A stretch of DNA of 64,000 nt, from contig NZ_JAPEOK010000001.1 in assembly GCF_026341515.1 (NCBI RefSeq), forward strand, positions 6,386,001 to 6,450,000. Reading direction: 5' to 3'. The notes under the pieces were generated by a model. It saw only the letters and a list, made by a program, of their open reading frames with translations. It was not told the origin of the DNA and searched no databases. The translations under genes and the position numbers were made by a program. This DNA is from Streptomyces sp. NBC_00878 (lineage in GTDB: Bacteria > Actinomycetota > Actinomycetes > Streptomycetales > Streptomycetaceae). Positions 9,058 through 18,144 of the stretch are shown piece after piece. Each line of letters begins with the position of its first letter. Position 1 is the first letter of the stretch.

Positions 9058-9504
9058 ATGACCGTAAGTACTTCAGCAGCCAGCGGATCCGCAGCCGACA
9101 GGAGCGCGGGCGCAGTCGGCACGTACGACACCGGCGAGGCGATGTGCCCGTACCGCCTGGTCCTGGAGCACGTCACCAGCCGCTGGGGCGTCCTCGTACT
9201 GATCGAGCTCCTTGATCGTCCCTACCGCTTCAGCGAGCTGCGCCGCGCGATCGGCAGGGTCAGCGAGAAGATGCTCACCCAGACCCTGCAGACCCTGGAG
9301 CGCGACGGGCTGGTCCACCGGGACGCCAAGCCGGTCATCCCGCCGCGCGTCGACTACTCGCTGACCGACCTGGGCCGCGAGGCCGCCGAACAGGTGAAGG
9401 CGCTCGCGGGCTGGACCGAGGAGCGGATGGACGCCGTACTGAAGGCCCGCCAGACATACGACGAGCTGAAGGCCCGCCAGGCAAACGGCGAGGCCCGGTC
9501 CTGA
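9058..9504 (+). CDS. HxlR family winged-helix transcriptional regulator
   Basis: 148-residue MarR-related HxlR regulator. The domain starts with the typical conserved Cys (EAMCPYRLVLEHVTSRWGV), continues with FSELRRAIGRVSEKMLTQTL (recognition helix) and LERDGLVHRDAKPVIPPRVDYSLTDLG (wing). The N-terminal 20 residues are Ser/Ala-rich. The Cys near residue 30 is the residue used as a redox or electrophile sensor in several HxlR/QorR proteins. It probably represses the divergent reductase and itself through the 9030-9054 dyad. Its stop codon sits in the loop of a perfect terminator hairpin. Confidence 0.9.
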   Translation: MTVSTSAASGSAADRSAGAVGTYDTGEAMCPYRLVLEHVTSRWGVLVLIELLDRPYRFSELRRAIGRVSEKMLTQTLQTLERDGLVHRDAKPVIPPRVDYSLTDLGREAAEQVKALAGWTEERMDAVLKARQTYDELKARQANGEARS

Positions 9505-9523
9505 GAAAGCGGGACCGGGCCTC
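9490..9523 (+). terminator. intrinsic-type hairpin spanning the HxlR stop
   Basis: Perfect 12-bp arms GAGGCCCGGTCC / GGACCGGGCCTC with a 10-nt loop that contains the HxlR stop codon. No U-tract, as is usual in Streptomyces. The insertion sequence begins 18 bp later. Confidence 0.75.
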
Positions 9524-9541
9524 GCGGAGTGCCGCCGTCTA

Positions 9542-10811
9542 GTGCGTTGGCCACGAACGTTCGCCGGGTCTGGTGATACGCCGGTCGATGTCCGGGGTGC
9601 CTGGGTCTGTCAGTCTCACTCTCGATAGCGACGTGGTTGTCGTGGGGAGTGAGGTCATGCATGGCAGAGCCGGTCAGAGCACGGCGGTTGACTGATCAAG
9701 AGGGCCAGAGACTGCAGCAGATCGTCCGGCGGGGCCGCCATGAGTCCGTACGGGTCCGTCGGGCACTGATCATCATGGCGTCGGCGTCGGGCACTCCCGT
9801 GGCGGCGATCGCACGGCTGGCCGCCGCGCACGAGGACACCGTCCGGGACGTGATCCATGCGTTCAACGAGAAGGGCCTGGCCGCGCTGGACCCTCGGTGG
9901 GCGGGAGGCCGTCCCCGCCTGATCAGCGATGACGAACGCGAGTTCATCATCGCGACGGCCAGGACCCGCCCAGTCACGCTGGGACGCCCGTTCACGCACT
10001 GGAGCCTTCGCAAGCTCACCGAGTACCTGGCCCGCAACCGGGTCCGGACGGTGAAGGTCGGCCGGGAACGACTGCGGCAGATCCTGCGCGAGCACGGGAT
10101 CTCGTTTCAGCGGACCCGCACCTGGAAGGAGTCCAGGGATCCCGACAAGGACGCCAAACTCGACCGCATCGAGCACGTGACCAGCCGTTTCCTGGACCGG
10201 TGCTTCGCGTTCGACCAGTTCGGTCCGCTGTCGATCCGGCCCTGCCACGGCTCCGGCTGGGCCGGGGAGAAGAAACCGGACCGGCTGCCGGCCACCTATC
10301 ACCGCACTCACGGTATCCGGTACTTCCACGGCTGCTATTCCCTCGGCGATGACCAGTTGTGGGGCGTGACCCGCCGCCGCAAAGGCGGTGACCACAGCCT
10401 CTCGGCGCTGAAGTCGATCCGGGCCGCCCGCCCCGACGGCGCCCCCGTCTACGTGATCATGGACAATTTGTCGGCGAACAAGACCCCGGCCATCCGGACC
10501 TGGGCCAGGAAGAACAAGGTCGAGTTGTGCCTGACGCCGACGAGCGCGTCGTGGGCCAACCCGATCGAGGCTCAGTTCGGGCCCCTGCGCAACTTCGTCA
10601 TGGGCAACTCCAACCACCCCAACCACACCGTCCTGTCCTGGAAGCTTCAGGACTACCTGCGCTGGCGCAACGCCAACGCCCGTCACCCCGACGTCCTGGC
10701 CGCCCAGCGCCGCGAACGCGCCAAGGTCCGCAGCGAACGCCAGCAACGCTGGGGCCGACCACGACCCAAAGCCGCCTGATCAAACCCGGCGAACGTTCGT
10801 GGCCAACGCAC
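9542..10811 (+). mobile_element. IS630-family insertion sequence, apparently intact
   Basis: 1270-bp element with perfect 28-bp terminal inverted repeats, starting GTGCGTTGGCC and ending GTTCGCCGGGT on the inner side; each repeat contains the palindrome CGAACGTTCG. The ends are flanked by TA at 9540-9541 and 10812-10813, the TA duplication expected of IS630-family elements, within a CTAG target. One uninterrupted DDE transposase gene fills it. Perfect ends and an intact gene suggest recent insertion. The right TA forms part of the korB stop codon, so korB is not shortened. Confidence 0.93.
9661..10779 (+). CDS. IS630-family DDE transposase
   Basis: 372-residue transposase that cuts and rejoins the element ends. 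The N-terminal helix-turn-helix region (RVRRALIIMASASGTPVAAIA, then DTVRDVIHAFNEKGLAAL) binds the terminal repeats. The catalytic triad is visible: D in FAFDQFGPL at about 184, D in VIMDNLSANKT at about 267, and E in SWANPIEAQFGPL at about 302. The ATG at 9661 was preferred to 9637 because the family start (short polar leader, then RRLTDQE) fits better. No frameshift or stop interrupts it, so the element is potentially active. Confidence 0.92.
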   Translation: MAEPVRARRLTDQEGQRLQQIVRRGRHESVRVRRALIIMASASGTPVAAIARLAAAHEDTVRDVIHAFNEKGLAALDPRWAGGRPRLISDDEREFIIATARTRPVTLGRPFTHWSLRKLTEYLARNRVRTVKVGRERLRQILREHGISFQRTRTWKESRDPDKDAKLDRIEHVTSRFLDRCFAFDQFGPLSIRPCHGSGWAGEKKPDRLPATYHRTHGIRYFHGCYSLGDDQLWGVTRRRKGGDHSLSALKSIRAARPDGAPVYVIMDNLSANKTPAIRTWARKNKVELCLTPTSASWANPIEAQFGPLRNFVMGNSNHPNHTVLSWKLQDYLRWRNANARHPDVLAAQRRERAKVRSERQQRWGRPRPKAA

Positions 10812-11905
10812 TAGCCGACGACCGTCCAGGTGTCCCCGCCCGCGAGCAGTGCCGAGAGGTCGCCCTTGCCGTTCTGCTCGATGGCTGTGTCGAGCTGGTC
10901 GGCCATCTGCGTGTCGTAGACCGGGCGGTCGACGGACCTCAGGACGCCGATCGGTGTGTGGTGCAGTGTGTCCGGGTCGGCGAGGCGGGAGAGCGCGAAC
11001 GCCGTGGTCGGCGAGGGGGAGTGCGCGTCGTGAACCAGGATCCGCGACTCGTTCTCCGCGGTGACGGTGACGACCTTCAGGTCACCGGTCACAGCGTCGC
11101 GCACGACGCCCTTGGAGCCGAGACCGCTGTCGAGCGGTGCCCCGAAACGGATCTGCTTCCCGTGCTCCAGGCGGATCACCGCCTCCTCGGCCTGCTGCCG
11201 GTCCTTCAGGACCTCGAACGCGCCGTCGTTGAAGATGTTGCAGTTCTGGTAGATCTCGACGAGGGCCGTGCCCGGGTGGGCTGCCGCCTGCCGCAGCACC
11301 TCCGTCAGGTGCTTGCGGTCGGAGTCCACGGTCCGCGCCACGAACGACGCCTCCGCGCCGATCGCCAGCGACACCGGGTTGAAAGGCGCGTCCAGCGAGC
11401 CCATCGGCGTCGACTTCGTGATCTTGCCGACCTCTGAAGTCGGGCTGTACTGGCCCTTGGTGAGCCCGTAGATCCGGTTGTTGAACAGCAGGATCTTCAG
11501 GTTCACGTTCCGCCGGAGCGCGTGGATCAGGTGGTTGCCGCCGATGGACAGCGCATCGCCGTCACCGGTCACCACCCAGACGCTCAGGTCCCGGCGGGAG
11601 GAGGCGAGTCCGGTCGCGATGGCGGGCGCGCGGCCGTGGATGGAGTGCATCCCGTACGTGTTCATGTAGTACGGGAAGCGGGACGAGCACCCGATGCCCG
11701 AGACGAAGACGATGTTCTCCTTGGCGAGGCCCAGTTCGGGCATGAAGCCCTGCACCGCCGCGAGGACCGCGTAGTCACCGCAGCCGGGGCACCAGCGCAC
11801 TTCCTGATCGGACTTGAAGTCCTTCATGGACTGCTTGGCCTCGGCCTTGGGCACCAGAGTGAGCGCCTCGATCGTGCCCGGGCCTTCCGTGGTCGTCTCA
11901 GCCAT
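10811..11905 (-). CDS. korB: 2-oxoacid:ferredoxin oxidoreductase subunit beta
   Basis: Thiamine diphosphate-binding beta subunit of a 2-oxoglutarate (or related 2-oxoacid):ferredoxin oxidoreductase, which decarboxylates the 2-oxoacid, forms the acyl-CoA and reduces ferredoxin. Visible features: WCPGCGDYAVL and SGIGCSSRF cysteines for the iron-sulfur cluster, the TPP motif GDGDALSIGGNHLIHALRR ending in LFNN, and IYGLTKGQYSPTS typical of KorB. At 364 residues it is a full-length aerobic-type KorB. Its start overlaps korA by 8 bp. The TAG stop is completed by the CTA at the IS630 junction. Confidence 0.92.
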   Translation of the reverse strand: MAETTTEGPGTIEALTLVPKAEAKQSMKDFKSDQEVRWCPGCGDYAVLAAVQGFMPELGLAKENIVFVSGIGCSSRFPYYMNTYGMHSIHGRAPAIATGLASSRRDLSVWVVTGDGDALSIGGNHLIHALRRNVNLKILLFNNRIYGLTKGQYSPTSEVGKITKSTPMGSLDAPFNPVSLAIGAEASFVARTVDSDRKHLTEVLRQAAAHPGTALVEIYQNCNIFNDGAFEVLKDRQQAEEAVIRLEHGKQIRFGAPLDSGLGSKGVVRDAVTGDLKVVTVTAENESRILVHDAHSPSPTTAFALSRLADPDTLHHTPIGVLRSVDRPVYDTQMADQLDTAIEQNGKGDLSALLAGGDTWTVVG

Positions 11906-13835
11906 CGATGGCCTCCTTGAGAGCCGTGGCGAGCTGCTCAGCCTTGAACGGCATACCGTTCACCTGGTTGTACGAGTGGGCGTCCACCAGGTACTTCGCC
12001 CGGACCAGCGTGGCCAGCTGGCCGAGGTTCATCTCCGGGATGACCACCGTCTCGTAACGCTTCAGCACCGTGCCGAGATTCCCCGGGAACGGGTTGAGGT
12101 GCCGCAGATGCGCCTGCGCGATCGGCTCCCCGGCCGCCCGCAGCCGCCGTACCGCCGCCGTGATGGGCCCGTACGTCGAACCCCAGCCCAGGACGAGCGT
12201 GGTGGCGCCGTGCGGGTCGTCGACCTCGACATCCGGTACGTCGATGCCGTCGATCTTCGCCTGACGCGTACGCACCATGAAGTCGTGGTTGGCCGGGTCG
12301 TACGAGATGTTGCCCGTGCCGTCCTGCTTCTCGATGCCTCCGATGCGGTGCTCCAGACCGGGCGTGCCCGGGATGGCCCACGGGCGGGCCAGGGTCTGCG
12401 GGTCGCGCTTGTACGGCCAGAAGACCTCGGTGCCGTCGTCCAGGGTGTGGTTCGGTCCCTGGGCGAACTGCACGCGCAGGTCGGGGAGTTCGTCGGTGTC
12501 GGGGATCCGCCAGGGCTCGCTGCCATTGGCCAGGTAGCCGTCGGAGAGGAGCAGGACCGGCGTGCGGTAGGTGAGTGCGATCCGGGCCGCTTCGATGGCC
12601 GCCTCGAAACAGTCGGCGGGCGTCTGCGGGGCCACGATCGGGACCGGCGCCTCGCCGTTGCGCCCGAACATCGCCTGGAGCAGGTCGGCCTGCTCGGTCT
12701 TGGTGGGCAGACCGGTCGAGGGGCCGCCGCGCTGGATGTCGATGACCAGCAGCGGCAGTTCGAGCGAGACGGCGAGCCCGATCGTCTCCGATTTCAGGGC
12801 CACGCCCGGGCCGGACGTCGTCGTCACGGCCAGCGAGCCGCCGAAGGCCGCCCCCAGCGCCGCGCCGATACCCGCGATCTCGTCCTCGGCCTGGAAGGTC
12901 CGTACGCCGAAGTTCTTGTGCTTGCTGAGTTCGTGCAGGATGTCCGAGGCCGGGGTGATCGGATACGAGCCCAGGTAGAGGGGCAGGTCCGCCTGGGTCG
13001 AGGCCGCGATCAGGCCGTAGGACAGGGCCAGGTTCCCGGAGATGTTGCGGTAGGTGCCGGTCGGGAAGGCCGCGGTGGCCGGCGCGATCTCGTACGAGAC
13101 CGCGAAGTCCTCGGTCGTCTCGCCGAAGTTCCAGCCCGCGCGGAACGCGGCGATGTTGGCCGCCGCGATGCCGGGTTTCTTGGCGAACTTGGTGGCCAGG
13201 AACTTCTCGGTGCCCTCGGTCGGCCGGTGGTACATCCAGCTCAGCAGACCGAGCGCGAACATGTTCTTGCTGCGCTCCGCCTCCTTGCGGGAGAGGTCGA
13301 AGTCCTTGAGCGCCTCGACGGTCAGCGTGGTGAGCGGGACGGGGTGGACGCTGTAGCCGTCCAGCGAACCGTCCTCCAGGGGGCTCGCGGCGTAACCGAC
13401 CTTCGCCATCGCCCGTTTGGTGAACTCGTCCGTGTTGACGATGATCTCCGCGCCGCGCGGCACGTCGGCGATGTTCGCCTTCAGCGCGGCCGGATTCATC
13501 GCCACGAGGACGTTCGGCGCGTCGCCCGGAGTGAGGATGTCGTGGTCCGCGAAATGCAGCTGGAAAGACGAAACGCCCGGCAGGGTACCTGCGGGCGCGC
13601 GGATCTCGGCGGGGAAGTTCGGCAGTGTCGAAAGGTCGTTTCCGAAGGATGCCGTTTCGGAGGTGAAGCGGTCTCCGGTGAGCTGCATTCCGTCACCGGA
13701 GTCCCCCGCGAACCGGATGATCACCCGGTCCAGCCGACGTACGTCCTTCTCGCCCGCCGGTTTGCGCTGTTCTCCTACGACGGCTTCGTCGGCTTCGTCG
13801 GCATGCTCCGCTGGACTGCTGACCTGACTGGTCAC
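11898..13835 (-). CDS. korA: 2-oxoacid:ferredoxin oxidoreductase subunit alpha
   Basis: 645-residue fused gamma-alpha subunit. The N-terminal gamma domain starts at DRVIIRFAGDSGDGMQLTGD and covers about the first 200 residues; the alpha domain follows with GSYPITPASDILHELSKHK, the TPP-enzyme pyrimidine-binding region, and GGPSTGLPTKTEQADLLQAM. The GTG at 13835 is chosen because AAGGAGG lies about 10 nt upstream; the longer frame starting at 13889 lacks a site. Its 50-residue Glu/Ala-rich N-terminus is typical of streptomycete KorA. Together with KorB it links the TCA cycle to ferredoxin and may supply the nearby nuo cluster. Confidence 0.92.
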   Translation of the reverse strand: MTSQVSSPAEHADEADEAVVGEQRKPAGEKDVRRLDRVIIRFAGDSGDGMQLTGDRFTSETASFGNDLSTLPNFPAEIRAPAGTLPGVSSFQLHFADHDILTPGDAPNVLVAMNPAALKANIADVPRGAEIIVNTDEFTKRAMAKVGYAASPLEDGSLDGYSVHPVPLTTLTVEALKDFDLSRKEAERSKNMFALGLLSWMYHRPTEGTEKFLATKFAKKPGIAAANIAAFRAGWNFGETTEDFAVSYEIAPATAAFPTGTYRNISGNLALSYGLIAASTQADLPLYLGSYPITPASDILHELSKHKNFGVRTFQAEDEIAGIGAALGAAFGGSLAVTTTSGPGVALKSETIGLAVSLELPLLVIDIQRGGPSTGLPTKTEQADLLQAMFGRNGEAPVPIVAPQTPADCFEAAIEAARIALTYRTPVLLLSDGYLANGSEPWRIPDTDELPDLRVQFAQGPNHTLDDGTEVFWPYKRDPQTLARPWAIPGTPGLEHRIGGIEKQDGTGNISYDPANHDFMVRTRQAKIDGIDVPDVEVDDPHGATTLVLGWGSTYGPITAAVRRLRAAGEPIAQAHLRHLNPFPGNLGTVLKRYETVVIPEMNLGQLATLVRAKYLVDAHSYNQVNGMPFKAEQLATALKEAIDG

Positions 13836-14120
13836 TGAAGTGAACCTCCTTCGAGGCGGCTGCCCGGGAACGGCCCTCCCGCAGGCCATCCCAGATCCAA
13901 CCCTACGTCGGTAAGGGTCGCCTTCCCCTGACCGCTCGCATGATGGACCCCATTTTGAGACCGCCGAACGCCCTGATTTGACATCATTTATCCGCCCCCC
14001 GGCGTTACCTGTGAAGACGCTCCGTACTCATCCTTTGGTTCTCGTGTTCACACTTGGCCTTCGTGCTCGCGTGGTGGTGGTGTGCGATTCGTGGTGGATC
14101 TCTGACACGGTGTCAGGCTG

Positions 14121-14792
14121 TCAGGATTTCAGGTAGGTGAGGACGGCGAGAACGCGCCGGTGATCCCCGTCACTCGGGGACAGGCCCAGCTTCATGAAGA
14201 TGTTGCTCACGTGCTTCTCGACCGCGCCGTCACTGACCACGAGCTGTCGTGCGATCGCGGAGTTCGTCCGTCCCTCGGCCATCAGTCCCAGGACCTCCCG
14301 CTCGCGCGGCGTGAGCCCCGCGAGGACGTCCTGCTTGCGGCTGCGACCGAGCAGCTGCGCGACGACCTCGGGGTCCAGCGCGGTGCCGCCGCGGGCCACG
14401 CGGACGACCGCGTCCACGAACTCCCTCACCTCGGCCACCCGGTCCTTCAGCAGGTAGCCGACACCATGGCTGGAACCGGCGAGCAGTTCGGTGGCGTACT
14501 GCTCCTCCACGTACTGCGACAGCACCAGTACCCCGAGCCCGGGGTGCCGCTTGCGCAACTGCACGGCCGCCTTGACGCCCTCGTCGGTGTGCGTCGGCGG
14601 CATCCGTACGTCGGCGACCACGACGTCCGGCAGCGCGTCCAGCGCCGCGAACTCCGTGATCGTCTTGATCAACGCCTCCCCGTCGCCGACTCCGGCGATC
14701 ACGTCGTGCCCACGGTCGGTCAGCAACCGGGTCAGGCCCTCTCTGAGCAGCACTGAATCCTCGGCGATGACCACGCGCACCCTGTCCTCCAC
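14121..14792 (-). CDS. NarL/LuxR-family response regulator
   Basis: 223-residue two-component regulator. The receiver domain starts VRVVIAEDSVLLREGL, has the acidic pair ED, phosphoacceptor Asp in VVVADVRMPP (about 61), and switch residues in VLVLSQY and GYLLKDRV. The C-terminal LuxR HTH is LTPREREVLGLMAEGRTNSAIA ending with EKHVSNIFMKLGL. GTG 14792 is preferred because G-rich sequence lies about 10 nt upstream; 14810 is an alternative. It is the only response regulator beside the two sensor kinases and presumably receives phosphate from one or both. Confidence 0.92.
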   Translation of the reverse strand: MEDRVRVVIAEDSVLLREGLTRLLTDRGHDVIAGVGDGEALIKTITEFAALDALPDVVVADVRMPPTHTDEGVKAAVQLRKRHPGLGVLVLSQYVEEQYATELLAGSSHGVGYLLKDRVAEVREFVDAVVRVARGGTALDPEVVAQLLGRSRKQDVLAGLTPREREVLGLMAEGRTNSAIARQLVVSDGAVEKHVSNIFMKLGLSPSDGDHRRVLAVLTYLKS

Positions 14793-14934
14793 GATTTCTC
14801 GGCCCCCCACGCTCGTACGTCAACCCTCAGCATTCCAGCATTTGGGACCAACTGAGGGTGGGTGAGGGAATCGTTGTCAGTTTCGTGGGTGGGTGGGCCA
14901 CCTAATTCGTCGAACGGGGGCCTGTATCCGTCGA

Positions 14935-15035
14935 ACAGGGCCTGGGACGCCCCTGAAGGGGCGTCCTGAAGGGGACGTCCTAGTCCTGTAGGGGGCGTCC
15001 TATGGGGGCGCGGGGAACTGCGTGACCAGTTCGGG
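14935..15035. repeat. GGGGCGTCCT repeats and common Streptomyces intergenic repeat
   Basis: Several copies of ggggcgtcct / ggacgtcct occur at 14947-15000, followed by ggggcgcggggaactgcgtg (15005-15024), a version of a sequence found between many Streptomyces genes. It separates the response regulator from the first kinase. No gene is seen in the roughly 270 bp here. Confidence 0.6.
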
Positions 15036-15063
15036 AAGGGGTGGGTCCGGGGAAGGGAGCGGC

Positions 15064-16419
15064 TCAGCCCCGCCAGGGCAGCTCCGCCGTTATGCGCGTC
15101 GGCCCGCCGACAGGGGAGTCGACCACGAGGATGCCGTCGACCGCGTCGAGCCGCTCGGCAAGCCCCGCGAGCCCCGAGCCGGCGGCGACATCCGCACCGC
15201 CCACACCGTCGTCGACGACCTGGAGCATGAGCCGGTTCTCGATCCGCCAGACATCGACCGTGGCCCGGGTGGCCCTCGAGTGCTTGCTGATGTTCTGCAG
15301 CAGCTCCGAGACGGTGAAGTAGGCGATGCCCTCGATGGCCGCGGCCGGCCGGGTCGGCAGATCGGCCTCGACCTGCACGGGAACCGTGCAGCGGGAGGCG
15401 ACCGAGGACAGCGCGGCGTCCAGACCGCGGTCCGTCAGCACGGCGGGATGGATGCCGCGGGCCAGGTCCCGCAGCTCCTGAAGGGCCGTCTTCACCTCGC
15501 CGTGCGCCTCGTCCACCATCCGTGCCGCCGCCTGCGGGTCCTCCGTGAGCTTCTCCTTCGCGAGGCCGAGCCCCATCGCGAGGTTCACCAGCCGGGCCTG
15601 CGCCCCGTCGTGCAGATCGCGCTCGATGCGCCGCAGGTCGGCGGCCGCCGTGTCGATCACGATGCCCCGGTCCGACTCCAGCTCGACGACCCGCGTGGCC
15701 AGCCGCGACGGCCCGAGCAGCCCGTGCACCAGCAGCCGGTCCACCTGCGTCAGCGCCCGCACGATCCACGGCGAGGCCGTCGTGAGCAGCAGCCCCACCA
15801 GCGCGGTCACCGTGATCTCGAAGGGGTTGTCCAGATAGACGTTGTGCCCCTGGTCCCCGTACAGCTGGAGCCCGTCCTGCCCGCCGTACATCGGGAACAG
15901 CCAGAACCACACCGGATACGTCAGCATCGCCCAGCCGTACAGCCAGAAGCTGATGGCCACGGCGAAGGCGAACACGGCCCAGGGCAAGTGCAGTACCGCG
16001 TACAGCAGATGCCGCCAGGACGCTCCGCTCTTCAGCATCGCGCCCATCCACGCCATCGCACCCGGTTTCTGCATCCGCAACCGCTCCGGCGGCGCGACGT
16101 CGAGCCCCAGCAGCCCGCGCGCCCGGGTCCGCTCCAGCGCGCCGAACCCACGGCAGCCGGCGAGCGCGGCGGCGAGCACCGGGATGCCGAGGAACGTGAT
16201 CAGCAGGCCCGCGCCGAGCGCCGACATCGTCACGGCGAAGGTGAACATGATGATGCTCAGCGGGAGGCTCAGCATCAGATACCCGAGCTCACGCCAGCTG
16301 CGCGCCTCGAACGGCGCCCGCAGCGCGGCCGGGAGCCGGTGCCGCCGCTCGTCGGAGCCCTCCCCGCGGAACCCGGGCTCGCCGTCCCACCCGTATCCCT
16401 GTCCGTACTCCGTGGCCAT
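15064..16419 (-). CDS. sensor histidine kinase (HisKA_3), paralogue 1
   Basis: 451-residue membrane kinase. Two pairs of hydrophobic segments form a sensor region without an obvious extracellular domain (LGYLMLSLPLSIIMFTFAV, LLITFLGIPVLAAALAG, then two more before residue 215). The dimerisation/phosphoacceptor helix is RRIERDLHDGAQARLVNLA with His at about 270. The ATPase domain shows LLQNISKHSRAT and VVDDGVGGADVAAGSGL. It has the 'sensor_DUF1700-like' layout common in Streptomyces NarL-type kinases. It lies 128 bp downstream of a close paralogue; the two share long identical stretches in the catalytic half. Confidence 0.9.
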   Translation of the reverse strand: MATEYGQGYGWDGEPGFRGEGSDERRHRLPAALRAPFEARSWRELGYLMLSLPLSIIMFTFAVTMSALGAGLLITFLGIPVLAAALAGCRGFGALERTRARGLLGLDVAPPERLRMQKPGAMAWMGAMLKSGASWRHLLYAVLHLPWAVFAFAVAISFWLYGWAMLTYPVWFWLFPMYGGQDGLQLYGDQGHNVYLDNPFEITVTALVGLLLTTASPWIVRALTQVDRLLVHGLLGPSRLATRVVELESDRGIVIDTAAADLRRIERDLHDGAQARLVNLAMGLGLAKEKLTEDPQAAARMVDEAHGEVKTALQELRDLARGIHPAVLTDRGLDAALSSVASRCTVPVQVEADLPTRPAAAIEGIAYFTVSELLQNISKHSRATRATVDVWRIENRLMLQVVDDGVGGADVAAGSGLAGLAERLDAVDGILVVDSPVGGPTRITAELPWRG

Positions 16420-16547
16420 GGCCGTCGTCCGTTTCTACTCGTCCGCTGTCGTAACTCCACAGTGCTCGGTCCCGCGCCGACGGGACATGGAGCGCGTCGG
16501 CGTCTTGGGGCGGGGGTTTTCCCTACCTTCTGAGGGCGGGGGGCTGC

Positions 16548-17738
16548 CTACTCCACCCGGTCCCGCCACGGCAGCTCCGCCGTGATCGTCGTCGGTCCTC
16601 CCACCGGTGAATCGATGACGAACAAGCCGTCCACCGCGCCGAGCCGGTCCGCGAGTCCCGCCATTCCCGTGCCGCCGTCGAGGGCGGCCCCGCCGCGGCC
16701 GTCGTCCCGGACCTGGAGGAGGAGGCGGTTCTCGGAGCACCACACGTCGACGGACGCGGACCGTGCCCCGCTGTGCTTGCTCACGTTCTGGAGGAGCTCG
16801 GAGACGGTGAAGTACGCGATGCCCTCGATGGCCGCGGCCGGCCGGGTCGGCAGGTCGGCGGTCACCTTCACCGGCACCGTGCAGCGGGAGGCGACCGAGG
16901 ACAGCGCGGCGTCCAGGCCGCGGTCGGTGAGGACCGCGGGATGGATGCCGCGGGCCAGATCCCGCAGCTCCTGCAAGGCCAGCTTCACCTCGCCGTGCGC
17001 CTCGTCGACCATGGACGCGACGGTCTCGTCGGCCTGGCCCTCCAGCAGCTTCTCCTTCGCGAGGCCGAGCCCCATCGCGAGGTTCACCAGCCGGGCCTGC
17101 GCCCCGTCGTGCAGATCGCGCTCGATGCGCCGCAGATCGGCCGCGGCCGTGTCGACGACCACTCCCCGGTCGGACTCCAGCTCGGCGATCCGCCGCTCCA
17201 GCTCGTCCGAGGGCGAGAGCAGCCCGCGCACCATCGCCCGGTCCGCGTTGGCCAGTCCCCGCGCGATGTACGGAAGCACCGGCCACAGCACGAACAACGA
17301 GGTCAGCGTGATGGTGAAGGTGAGAACGCCCCACGGCAGCCGTATGAACTCGTACAGCATCGTGCGCCAGCCGACCGGATCCTTCAGCGACATCCATAAC
17401 TGCGGGAAGAACCCGCCCCGCCCGTGCAACGGCAGCGGGCTCGACTCGTCCACCCGCACCCCGAGCAGCCCCCTGGCCCGGCCCCGCTCCAGCTTGCCCA
17501 GCTGGCGCGCGCCCATCAGCCCCGCCGCGAGCATCGGCAGCCCGATCACCGTCAGGGTCAGGAACGCACCGGTGAACAGCACGGTCACCACGTACGTGAA
17601 CCCGACCAGCGACACCGGCAGGTTGGCCAGGAGATGCGCGATCTCCTTCCAGGTGTGCCGGTCGTAGGCGAAGCGCGCGGGTGGCGGCCGGTCGGTGCCG
17701 CCGTCCGGGATGTCGGCGGCAAGGATGCGTTCGGTCAT
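16548..17738 (-). CDS. sensor histidine kinase (HisKA_3), paralogue 2
   Basis: 396-residue kinase related to the neighbouring gene. Four membrane segments (for example LPVSLVGFTYVVTVLFTGAF) precede RRIERDLHDGAQARLVNLA with His at about 210, then LLQNVSKHSGAR and VRDDGRGGAALDGGTGMAGL in the ATPase domain. ATG 17738 was chosen because the upstream in-frame sequence is low-complexity repeat. It differs from paralogue 1 mainly in the sensor half, so the pair probably arose by tandem duplication with different inputs. It is divergent from nuoA across about 400 bp, so regulation of the nuo cluster is possible but not shown. Confidence 0.9.
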   Translation of the reverse strand: MTERILAADIPDGGTDRPPPARFAYDRHTWKEIAHLLANLPVSLVGFTYVVTVLFTGAFLTLTVIGLPMLAAGLMGARQLGKLERGRARGLLGVRVDESSPLPLHGRGGFFPQLWMSLKDPVGWRTMLYEFIRLPWGVLTFTITLTSLFVLWPVLPYIARGLANADRAMVRGLLSPSDELERRIAELESDRGVVVDTAAADLRRIERDLHDGAQARLVNLAMGLGLAKEKLLEGQADETVASMVDEAHGEVKLALQELRDLARGIHPAVLTDRGLDAALSSVASRCTVPVKVTADLPTRPAAAIEGIAYFTVSELLQNVSKHSGARSASVDVWCSENRLLLQVRDDGRGGAALDGGTGMAGLADRLGAVDGLFVIDSPVGGPTTITAELPWRDRVE

Positions 17739-17880
17739 AGCGCCAGCCTGCCGGGCCGCGGGCCGCGACGCCATGAGGCGGACCGCCCGGATCCCCTGGG
17801 GAAAACCCCACCATCCGGAAACCCCCGCCATCCCCGCCCTCAAGGACAACCCGGAGGGCGGCGAGAGAGCAGCTGGAAGG

Positions 17881-17952
17881 CGGTCGAAGGGCGGTCGAGG
17901 AGCGGTCATAGGGCAGTCGAAGGGCGGTCGTAGGGCAGTCGAAGGGCGGCAG
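17881..17952. repeat. direct repeats upstream of kinase 2
   Basis: A 22-bp unit of the type tagggcagtcgaagggcggt occurs twice in tandem (17909 and 17931), with further partial copies back to 17881. It lies in the 406-bp gap between kinase 2 and nuoA; the remainder of the gap holds the candidate nuoA promoter at 18002-18029 and no gene. Confidence 0.6.
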
Positions 17953-18001
17953 TGGGGCGGCTTGAGGAGCCGTCGCGTCATGCCTACCCGTGACGGGCTG
18001 C

Positions 18002-18029
18002 TTACCGTCTCTTTAGCAGGCCCTAGACT
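18002..18029 (+). promoter_or_regulatory. candidate promoter for nuo-like operon
   Basis: TTACCG (18002-18007) and TAGACT (18024-18029) are separated by 16 bp, a reasonable vegetative-type promoter in an otherwise G/C-rich stretch. It lies 115 bp before the nuoA start. Confidence 0.45.
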
Positions 18030-18144
18030 CCGGTGCGTACAGATCGTCGAACGCGGCGCATCACGCGGCGCACGCGTAGTCAGTACTTACGGCGCAGGCA
18101 TAGCCAGTACGGGGTCATACGAGGTCAGGGAGCGAGGGGCGGAC

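Noticed and set aside
11814..13838. 674-residue plus-strand ORF opposite korA
   Set aside because: Antisense shadow of korA; composition Arg/Gly/Val-rich without recognisable folds.
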